From positions 1 through 41,360 of the forward strand of contig JASJCP010000050.1 in NCBI GenBank assembly GCA_030065935.1: 41,360 nt of DNA. The letters are read 5' to 3'. A program made the position numbers and the translations under genes. Source of the DNA: Xenococcaceae cyanobacterium MO_167.B27 (GTDB lineage: Bacteria; Cyanobacteriota; Cyanobacteriia; Cyanobacteriales; Xenococcaceae). The notes beneath the pieces are model-generated. The model searched no databases. It was not told the DNA's origin and saw only the letters and a list, made by a program, of their open reading frames with translations. Shown here piece by piece: positions 34,578-41,360 of this stretch. The first letter of the stretch is position 1. Each line of letters begins with the position of its first letter.

Positions 34578-36365
34578 TTAAAAGGGTAAATATTCTATGG
34601 AGAAATAGACTCCATTTTCTTGTAAGGTCTCATCTCGGTCTTCTACATCAATTAAAGGAATTCCCCAGTCAAGACGGGCTCTTAGGCGTTCACTGATTCC
34701 TAATTGCAAGCCTAAACCCAGAGAAAGTAAGGTATCGTCTTCTTGATTTGTTGGCTCACTATCGCTCCACACTGTACCTACATCAGCAAAGGGAATTAGG
34801 GAAATACTATTTTGTCCTTGACTCCAACGATAAACAGGTATTCTTACTTCTGCTGAAAATAAAACCCCATTATCTCCTAGTAAAACGTCTTGACGATAAC
34901 CCCTAACACTCTCAATCCCTCCTAAACTAAACTGCTCTAGGGGGACAAGTTCGCTAGTAGATAGCTGAATATCAGAACGTAACAATAAGTTAATATTAGC
35001 CTCAGCATCTAGTTGTCGTAGCCATTGTGCTTGACCACGCCAAGCAAAAAACTCACCATCAGGATCTTCTGCGTTAATGGTCGCGTCGAAAACATCTAAC
35101 CCGACACTAAACTGCGATCGCAAAGCCAAAACCTCTTGACGAGTACGTCTTGTCCAGTCTTGAAAGAAACGCAACGCATATATTGTGGTTTCTCCATCAA
35201 GATCTGAACCTGCTGAAAGTTGAAACGGTCTATTCTCTAATGTTGTTTTATTAGATTGACGGGAAAACTCTAAACCCAAAGCCAGTTCTTGAGTAGAATT
35301 AGCAGTTGCAGTAACTATAATAGGTTGTCTGATGGCAATTTCGTACTCATCAGTTTCAGATTCAATATCTAGCTGGTCAAAGGGAGACTCTACAATATCA
35401 CTGGTAATATAACGATACCTTAAGGCTACTGTGCCATTAAGAGCGTTAAAGGGAATTGTATAGTTGACATCAAAATCATCACTACCATCGGTATTTTTAT
35501 AGACAAAGCTAGCGCGATCTCCTTGCCCCGCAAAGTTGTTATGAGTGATTTCCACTCCTCGTTGAAAACTTCCCACACTAGGGGTACGACTGTTGTTAGC
35601 AAAAACTACAGGGCGAAAAGCTGGAGCTTGATTAACTTCTACTGATAATTTCCAGCGATCGCGATTTGCTCCTACAGATAATTCTGCATTCAAGCTTTCT
35701 ATAAGTGGATCAAGTTGTAATAATTGTAGAGCTTCTTGCAACTTGTTAATGTTTAAAGGAGTTTTTGTCCCTCTTCTTAAGCGAGCTAAAACATAATCCT
35801 CACTAAGTCTTCCGTCAACTGTTACGGTAATATCTTGTTCTTCAATTCTACCTTCGATGACCTGTATAGTTATTACACCATCATCAATATCCTGAGCAGG
35901 AATTACTGCACCTGAATTAATATAACCGTTGTCTGTATAAAGTTTACTAATAAGAGTTTCTATTTGGAGCAGATCTGCAAAGCTTAAAGTTCTATCGGAG
36001 TAGTCAACTAATAAAGCTTCTATTTCTTCATCTTTAAAGGCGGTGTTTCCTTCAATCTGAAACTGCTTAACTTCAAAAATTGCTCGCTCATCCCCTGATG
36101 GTAAAGAATCAGGAATAGTAGTAGGAGAATCTAGTAAATCATCTATCGGTGGTAAAGTCTGGGTTGGTAAAGGTTGTGTCGGAGTAAAATCTCTAATAGG
36201 TGGTGCATCGTCTGGAGATATTGTATCCGTAGTACTTTGAGCCAGATATATAACATTATTAGTGTTAAAAGCCATTGCAGCCCTATTATCTGAACCAATA
36301 ACCAGAAGCATGGAGAAAAGGATTAAAAACTTTTTACCTCGTAAAAAACAAAAAAGATACTTCAT
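34578..36365 (-). CDS. TpsB-type outer-membrane transporter (ShlB/FhaC/HecB family)
   Basis: A 595-residue two-partner-secretion porin. A signal peptide lies at about 1-33. After a proline-rich linker, the first POTRA domain (about 93-170: FEVKQFQIEGNTAFKDEEIE) and a second (about 171-250) are followed by a 16-strand beta-barrel with the conserved VRGY motif in GGIESVRGYRQDVLL, which marks the functional L6 loop, and a barrel end in SIEYLPF with a terminal aromatic residue. It should export a TpsA exoprotein across the outer membrane. No TpsA (filamentous hemagglutinin-like) gene is in the window. The neighbour 263 bases downstream is the CHAT protein, an association I recall from other cyanobacteria. 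Confidence 0.9.
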   Translation of the reverse strand: MKYLFCFLRGKKFLILFSMLLVIGSDNRAAMAFNTNNVIYLAQSTTDTISPDDAPPIRDFTPTQPLPTQTLPPIDDLLDSPTTIPDSLPSGDERAIFEVKQFQIEGNTAFKDEEIEALLVDYSDRTLSFADLLQIETLISKLYTDNGYINSGAVIPAQDIDDGVITIQVIEGRIEEQDITVTVDGRLSEDYVLARLRRGTKTPLNINKLQEALQLLQLDPLIESLNAELSVGANRDRWKLSVEVNQAPAFRPVVFANNSRTPSVGSFQRGVEITHNNFAGQGDRASFVYKNTDGSDDFDVNYTIPFNALNGTVALRYRYITSDIVESPFDQLDIESETDEYEIAIRQPIIVTATANSTQELALGLEFSRQSNKTTLENRPFQLSAGSDLDGETTIYALRFFQDWTRRTRQEVLALRSQFSVGLDVFDATINAEDPDGEFFAWRGQAQWLRQLDAEANINLLLRSDIQLSTSELVPLEQFSLGGIESVRGYRQDVLLGDNGVLFSAEVRIPVYRWSQGQNSISLIPFADVGTVWSDSEPTNQEDDTLLSLGLGLQLGISERLRARLDWGIPLIDVEDRDETLQENGVYFSIEYLPF

Positions 36366-36915
36366 CTGGATTCGTAGAAAATATATTTTATAGCTTGAAT
36401 ATGATTTATTATTAGGGTTTTCAAGGAGCTTTATCTAAAATTACTTAAGTAATACCTACAGTAGAATATAATGCTTCAGGTTACTAGAGAAAGTTTCTCG
36501 TAACAATTGTTAAAGACTTTACCCCAAAAGCGGAACATAAACAAAGCAGACAACAGAAATAAAGTCTGGTGTAAAATGCCACCAGAATTGCTGGTCGCCA
36601 CTTTCGCCCCTAGGTCTATTTTTTGATCGAGAGTCCCCTTCAACCCCTCCAGGAAAATTACTCATTACCGATTACTTACTGCTAAAAATTGCCAGTTCAT
36701 CGTAAAACCACGATAAAATTCATTTTATTTTTCTTAAAATTAGCAATTTAAACCGTAAATATACAGAACAATTAATCTAATTCAGTATCTATTACTAAGA
36801 AAAAATATTGATTGAAAGCAATAAAATTAGTAAAAATGCGGTTATTTTTTTAACAATTAAAACATTAAAATTAACTAAATATTAAAGTGAATCCATAAAG
36901 CAGCAGCATTGATTA
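36366..36915. other. Intergenic region, 550 bases, with two alternative hairpins
   Basis: Between the divergent tpsB-like and GGDEF-EAL genes, so promoters of both must lie here. TCTGGTG (36565-36571) pairs with CACCAGA (36580-36586), while ACCAG (36581-36585) can instead pair with CTGGT (36591-36595), so the two stems exclude each other. The rest is AT-rich, without a gene. Confidence 0.4.
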
Positions 36916-38976
36916 ATGTCTATACAAAAAACTAATTCGGGAAATTCAGAGCCTAATTATTCTGAATATATAGAGCTAAAAGATAATCCCGATCGCGATT
37001 ATCTTAAATTATCTATTGAACAAGCACCGATCACCCTGGCAATAGTAGATCGACAAATGCCTTATCTATTTATCAATAAGCAATGGCAAGAACTGCATCA
37101 ACTTCCTAGCTATAACATTGTGGGTATTTCTAACTACGAATTATTCCCTGAACATTTGTGCAATCAGAAGGAAATATATCAACAATTTTTATCAGGAGCG
37201 ACCCAGAAATATCAAGAAAATAGTTACTGTAATAAAAATCATCTTAATAGCATTTTAAAATGGCAATTTTCTCCTTGGTATGACGAAAATCAAACCATCG
37301 GCGGAATGATTATTCATACTCTCCATCCAGAAAACACTCTAGAACCTTTTTTTGATTTATCTGTAGATCTGCTTTGTATCGTAGCTAAGGATGGCTATTT
37401 TAAACAGATCAATGCAGCATTTAAACAAACTCTCGGTTACTCTGAAACTGAGTTGATAGAACAGCCAATGCTCAGTTTTATTCATCCAGAAGAGCAAAAT
37501 TATACTTTAGAAGCTATTGAAAAATTGATTCGAGGAATTGCTACGACAATAAAGATTGAAAATCGTTGTCGTTGTCCCAATAATTCTTATAAATGGTTAC
37601 AGTGGAAAATCACCATAGTTGAACCAGAACAATTACTCTATGCTGTAGCTAGAGACATTACCCAATCTCGTCAGCTAGTAGATCGACTTTCTTGGCAAGC
37701 TCAACACGATGTATTAACAGGGATTTATAATCGTAATGGGTTTGAACAAAAGGTTAGAGAAGCGATCGCTTCAGCCCAAGAAAATTCTGATCACCACGCC
37801 CTTTGTTATTTAGATATAGAAAGATTTAAAGTTATTAACGATATCTGCGGTTACATAGCAGGAGATGAATTACTTAGACAAATTACCAATATCTTAAAAC
37901 AACGAGTGCGTTCTAGTGATATCTTAGCTCGTATTGGTGGTGATGAATTTGGACTACTCCTAAAACAATGTCCTTTAGAAACAGCCGAAAAAATTGCTTA
38001 CAATCTCAGCAGTTTAATTCAAGAAATTCCCTTTACTTGGCAAGATAAAAGCTTTTCTATTGGAGTCAGTATCGGGGTGGTAGCTATTGATGAAAATATT
38101 AGCAGTTTTAGTGAGATATTAAACGCTGCTGATACTGCTTGTTATACTGCTAAAGAAAAAGGTAGTAATAGTATTCAACTTTATCGTTTAGACGATCAAG
38201 AATTAATTAAACATCGCGGTGAAAGACATTGGATATCTCGCATTAATTTAGCCCTACAAGAAAATCGGTTTCGCCTATATTGTCAAAAAATTTCACCCCT
38301 ACAAGATAAATTTGGCATTGAGCATTACGAAATTTTATTACGTCTTTTGGATGAGCAAGGGAATTTAGTCCCTCCCATGAGTTTTATTCCAGCAGCAGAA
38401 CGCTATAATTTAATGCCAGCAATAGATCGTTGGGTAATTAAAACTTTTTTCGCTACTTACCAACAATATTGTTACAATCAAGTCCTTTCCCAATGTAAAG
38501 TAATTTATACTATCAATCTTTCCGGTGCAAGCATTAACAGCGATTCATTTTTTAATTTTCTAAAAGAGCAATTTGCTCAATATGACATTGCTCCTGAAAC
38601 CATTTGCTTTGAGATTACGGAAACAGCAGCGATCGCCAATCTAACTACAGCAGCGCAATTTATTCATGAATTAAAAGAATTAGGTTGCTCTTTTGCCCTA
38701 GATGACTTTGGTAGTGGGATGAGTTCTCTAGCTTATCTGAAAAACCTACCAGTAGATTATCTTAAAATTGATGGAAACTTTGTCAAGAATATTGTTAACG
38801 ATCCTATAGATAGAGCCACAGTAGAATGTTTTAATCGTATTGGTCACGTAATGAATATTCAAACTATTGCGGAATTTGTGGAAAATGATGATATTATTCA
38901 TCAATTAAAAGAACTAGGAGTTGATTACGCCCAAGGCTACGGTATCTCTAAACCCTGTCCTCTTTATTTTAATTAG
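36916..38976 (+). CDS. PAS-PAS-GGDEF-EAL cyclic-di-GMP signalling protein
   Basis: A 686-residue protein without membrane segments. PAS domains lie at about 30-140 and 145-255, the second with FFDLSVDLLCIVAKDGYFKQ. The GGDEF domain (about 262-425) has the intact signature GGDEF at 341-345 and an inhibitory-site RSSD five residues before it, so it could make cyclic-di-GMP and be product-inhibited. The EAL domain (about 435-680) keeps the metal and catalytic motifs in the forms EILLR, FEITETAAIAN, LDDFGSG, LKIDGNF and EFVEN, so phosphodiesterase activity is also plausible. PAS ligands are unknown. It likely sets cyclic-di-GMP levels controlling motility or biofilm formation in response to light or redox. 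Confidence 0.92.
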   Translation: MSIQKTNSGNSEPNYSEYIELKDNPDRDYLKLSIEQAPITLAIVDRQMPYLFINKQWQELHQLPSYNIVGISNYELFPEHLCNQKEIYQQFLSGATQKYQENSYCNKNHLNSILKWQFSPWYDENQTIGGMIIHTLHPENTLEPFFDLSVDLLCIVAKDGYFKQINAAFKQTLGYSETELIEQPMLSFIHPEEQNYTLEAIEKLIRGIATTIKIENRCRCPNNSYKWLQWKITIVEPEQLLYAVARDITQSRQLVDRLSWQAQHDVLTGIYNRNGFEQKVREAIASAQENSDHHALCYLDIERFKVINDICGYIAGDELLRQITNILKQRVRSSDILARIGGDEFGLLLKQCPLETAEKIAYNLSSLIQEIPFTWQDKSFSIGVSIGVVAIDENISSFSEILNAADTACYTAKEKGSNSIQLYRLDDQELIKHRGERHWISRINLALQENRFRLYCQKISPLQDKFGIEHYEILLRLLDEQGNLVPPMSFIPAAERYNLMPAIDRWVIKTFFATYQQYCYNQVLSQCKVIYTINLSGASINSDSFFNFLKEQFAQYDIAPETICFEITETAAIANLTTAAQFIHELKELGCSFALDDFGSGMSSLAYLKNLPVDYLKIDGNFVKNIVNDPIDRATVECFNRIGHVMNIQTIAEFVENDDIIHQLKELGVDYAQGYGISKPCPLYFN

Positions 38977-38995
38977 CCCGAACGCTTTTAGCTAG

Positions 38996-39340
38996 GCTTA
39001 TAGTTCAGGGAATTGGGGAATTGGGGCACCGAAGGAGACTTCATTACAAAGTCGATACGGACATCTTACGGTGAGCCTTGCTCCCGCTCACCCGTGTCCT
39101 CCTCTTTTGGCTTCAATACCTAGATCTATTAAGTCTCCTCCCAGGGGGAATTGGGGAGAGTCGGGAATTGGGGAATTGGGGAAATAAGGCTGATTACTTA
39201 TTCATCCGCAAATCTTTCATCCCTCACTGCTAACTGTTCACTCTTTACTGATAACTGATAACTTCCTCATCGCGAAGCGACGAGCGTTGGTCTCCTTCAT
39301 CCTTCATCCTTCATCCCTCCTTATTCCTTTATCTTAGATG
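38996..39340. repeat. Simple-repeat intergenic tract with a G-quadruplex motif and a hairpin
   Basis: GGGAATTGGGG words occur at 39008-39028 and 39144-39181; the second has five runs of three or more G separated by 4-6 bases, which fits the G-quadruplex pattern. A hairpin GGTGAGC (39070-39076) / GCTCACC (39086-39092), with ACG/CGT extension, lies between. CTTCATC words repeat at 39294-39318, and CGCGAAGCG sits near 39271. Such repeats are common between genes in cyanobacteria. No coding frame is seen. Confidence 0.6.
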
Positions 39341-39356
39341 CAAGAAATATCTAGTT

Positions 39357-39995
39357 ATGATTTATCTCGACTCTGCAATTATTGAAGAAGCTCAAATCGC
39401 AAAAGCAATGGGATGGGTAAAAGGAATAACTACCAATCCTACATTACTGGCTAAAAGTAATCTGTCTCCTGAAGTCACACTGCAAAAATTAGCAGTCATT
39501 AGCCCTGGAGAACTCTATTATCAACTTTATGCTGATGATTTTGATACCATGGTTGCAGAAGCTAGGAAAGCTCAAAACATAATTGGGGACAAACTGGTTC
39601 TCAAAATTCCTGCTACTACTTTAGGATTTCGTGTTACCGCTTATCTCTCTTCACAAATATCTTGTTCAGTAACAGGGATTTATGGTGCAATCCAAGCTGC
39701 GATCGCAGCCGAAGCAGGAGCGAAATATGCGATCGCCTATGTCAATCGCGCCACAAGACTTTTAGGAGACGGAATGGCTTTAGTTAGAGACATGGCAAAC
39801 ATACTGACTAATAGTGATACAACTATTTTGGCTGCTAGTCTCAAGTCTCCCGAAGAATCCGCAGCAGCATTACTAGCAGGAGCGTCCCATCTCACTGTAC
39901 CATTGTCCTTACTAGAAGCGATGGCTACTCACCAGTTTTCCGATCAAACAGTAGAAGACTTTAAAGCTAAAGGTATTGGTATTAGTAAAACGTGA
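39357..39995 (+). CDS. Transaldolase of the Fsa/TalC type
   Basis: A 212-residue small transaldolase-family protein (fructose-6-phosphate aldolase-like). MIYLDSAIIEEAQIAKAMGW and GITTNPTLL at the start, the Schiff-base lysine Lys83 in DKLVLKIPAT, and the barrel strands CSVTGIYGAIQAAIAAEAGA and ILAASLKSPEESAAALLAGA are all family hallmarks. The length is right for the 210-220 residue subfamily. It would act in sugar-phosphate metabolism in the cytoplasm, transferring or cleaving dihydroxyacetone units; whether it is a transaldolase or an aldolase is not settled by sequence alone. The gene has no adjacent partner. Confidence 0.88.
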   Translation: MIYLDSAIIEEAQIAKAMGWVKGITTNPTLLAKSNLSPEVTLQKLAVISPGELYYQLYADDFDTMVAEARKAQNIIGDKLVLKIPATTLGFRVTAYLSSQISCSVTGIYGAIQAAIAAEAGAKYAIAYVNRATRLLGDGMALVRDMANILTNSDTTILAASLKSPEESAAALLAGASHLTVPLSLLEAMATHQFSDQTVEDFKAKGIGISKT

Positions 39996-40185
39996 GTTCG
40001 ATGAAGTCCTAAATCTTGGAGGGGTAAGGAGTCAGGAGTCAGGGGTCAGGGGTTAGAGGGTCACAAGTTCACTTGCTATATCTGTGTAAAAGTTGTGGAT
40101 AATATTGCCACTAATACAAGCTCATTCAACAACTCGTGAGAAACGCTATAGTCTAAAATACTGTTATTCAAAAAATAATAAGTAA

Positions 40186-41043
40186 ATGAAGATTATTACT
40201 AACTTACTTTTCCCCAAAACTAAAACACAATCTACTAAAAAAACTACTAAGGGACTTCCCCCACTCAAACAAAATGTTCGCGGAATTCATTTCAAATCCG
40301 CTCCAGAAATTCAAAAAATGCGAGAGTCTAGCAAAATTGTCGCTACTGTCTTAAAAGAAATTTCGGAGATGGTACAACCAGGAATGACTACCGCAGATTT
40401 AGATACTTACGCAGAACAGCGAATTCGAGAAATGGGAGCAACCCCCAGTTTCAAAGGTTATTATGGTTTTCCTGCTTCGATTTGTGCTTGCATTAATCAT
40501 GAAGTAGTACATGGAATTCCCAACCCTAAAAGAGTAATTCGTCGAGGAGATATCGTCAAAATAGATACAGGTGCTTACTATCAAGGTTTTCATGGCGACT
40601 CTTGTATCACCATTCCTGTGGGAAAAGTATCCTCTCAAGCAGCTAAACTAATCAAAGTAGCAGAAGAAGCCTTGTATAAAGGTATTGAGCAAGTTAAAGC
40701 TGGTAATTATCTTTTGGATATTGCTGGTGCGATCGAAGATCATGTTAAAGCTCATAAATACAGCATAGTAAAAGAATTTACTGGACATGGAGTAGGTAAA
40801 AATCTCCATGAACCCCCCTCTGTGTTCAATGTTCGTACTAATGAATTACCAAACGTTAAGTTAAAACCTGGTATGACTCTAGCTATCGAACCTATACTTA
40901 ATGCTGGTTCCCGTCATACTCGGACTTTACGCGATCGCTGGACTGTGGTAACTACAGACAATAATCTATCTGCTCAATTCGAGCATACAGTATTAGTTAC
41001 GAAAAATGGTTACGAAATTTTAACCGACCGCACTTCTGTTTGA
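40186..41043 (+). CDS. map: Type I methionine aminopeptidase
   Basis: A 285-residue enzyme removing the initiator methionine from new proteins. The pita-bread fold starts near residue 33; the first 30 residues are a basic, lysine-rich extension ([13 protein letters not shown]) not present in the shortest E. coli form. Metal ligands are all visible: Asp127 (KIDTGA), Asp138 (FHGDS), His201 (TGHGVG), Glu235 (AIEPIL) and Glu266 (QFEHTV), and the substrate-site His109 (VVHG). The extension resembles those of ribosome-binding or organellar variants; a second Map in this genome is possible. The neighbouring genes are unrelated, and 41044-41202 downstream contains no gene I can support. Confidence 0.93.
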   Translation: MKIITNLLFPKTKTQSTKKTTKGLPPLKQNVRGIHFKSAPEIQKMRESSKIVATVLKEISEMVQPGMTTADLDTYAEQRIREMGATPSFKGYYGFPASICACINHEVVHGIPNPKRVIRRGDIVKIDTGAYYQGFHGDSCITIPVGKVSSQAAKLIKVAEEALYKGIEQVKAGNYLLDIAGAIEDHVKAHKYSIVKEFTGHGVGKNLHEPPSVFNVRTNELPNVKLKPGMTLAIEPILNAGSRHTRTLRDRWTVVTTDNNLSAQFEHTVLVTKNGYEILTDRTSV

Positions 41044-41202
41044 GGGCGAAATTAATCTCTTGGGATACTGCGAGCTAATACCAATACTTAATAAAAGTTA
41101 ACCGAAAAGTATTGCTCCCTCTGCTCATACAAAAACTGTTGACTTATAGCAGTAATTTTCTTATACAGACTTATACATTGTTCTCAAAAATGTGTAAGTA
41201 TT

Positions 41203-41315
41203 TTGGTACGTTAACTCAATAGGTGTAGGATATAGAGACATCGCCAACGATGTTTATGACAGGGGAGACGCCTTGGATTGAACCGTCATAGTCTTACTTA
41301 ATAAGACACCTTTTT
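41203..41315 (+). ncRNA. Candidate small RNA with its own promoter and terminator
   Basis: A -35-like TTGGTA (41203-41208) and -10-like TAGGAT (41226-41231) are 17 bases apart. From a start near 41238 come three hairpins: CATCG (41239-41243) / CGATG (41248-41252), TATGAC (41254-41259 region) / GTCATA (41285-41290), and GTCTTA (41291-41296) / TAAGAC (41302-41307) followed three bases later by five T (41311-41315). The transcript would be about 78 bases and has no open frame of note. It resembles no RNA family I can name. It could also be the leader of a gene beyond the window edge. Confidence 0.4.
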
Positions 41316-41360
41316 GGTTGGACGAAAACCCCAGGGTAATCTTGTCAGTAGGGATATTGA

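Overview
The window looks like chromosomal DNA of a low-GC cyanobacterium. The palindrome GCGATCGC (HIP1) recurs inside many genes. The content is also cyanobacterial: a clpR-clpP3 pair, a group 2 sigma factor, a DICT-domain kinase, a secreted CHAT protein beside a TpsB-type porin, a large GGDEF-EAL protein, and pentapeptide and WD40 repeat proteins. A unicellular or pleurocapsalean lineage is possible, but the sequence alone does not settle it.

Layout. 1-526 has no gene I can name. 527-2642 holds an MlaF/TGD3-like ATPase and an MlaD/TGD2-like MCE protein, two parts of a lipid-transport ABC system whose permease is not here. 2643-3124 is gene-free and rich in inverted repeats. 3125-8427 carries a WD40 protein, a small conserved protein, a short-chain dehydrogenase, an MgtC-like membrane protein and a TPR-plus-periplasmic-binding protein. 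On the minus strand, 8387-15590 carries a DASS anion transporter, a ketopantoate-reductase-like enzyme, a DICT-GAF histidine kinase, a pentapeptide-repeat protein and a methylglyoxal synthase fused to a diacylglycerol-kinase-like domain. clpR and clpP3 follow at 15876-17188.

17284-18831 is a graveyard of conflict and toxin-antitoxin genes: an internally deleted NB-ARC/WD40 (STAND, NLR-like) gene, a vapB with an in-frame amber codon, a vapC fragment and a mazF/pemK fragment, plus two kinds of palindromic repeat. Then come an LPG-synthase-like membrane protein, trpC, a sigma factor with a long structured leader, and an acyl-carrier-protein/alpha-oxoamine-synthase fusion. A decayed IS200/IS605 element (24.6-26.1 kb) has lost the N-termini of both tnpA and tnpB but keeps its right-end hairpins. 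It abuts a peroxiredoxin-like gene and supplies that gene's stop codon.

27194-41043 carries a putative lipoprotein of unknown activity, a NarL-type two-component pair, the CHAT/TPR protein and its TpsB-like neighbour, a PAS-PAS-GGDEF-EAL protein, an Fsa-type transaldolase and a type I methionine aminopeptidase. The last 160 bases contain a promoter-like element followed by three hairpins and a T-run, a candidate small RNA.

No complete new multi-gene defence system is visible. The most informative regions are the 17.3-18.8 kb graveyard, the two-copy double-hairpin repeat with compensatory changes, the CHAT-TpsB neighbourhood, the ACP/oxoamine-synthase fusion and the candidate structured RNAs. 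All identifications come from reading motifs by eye; no database search was run.
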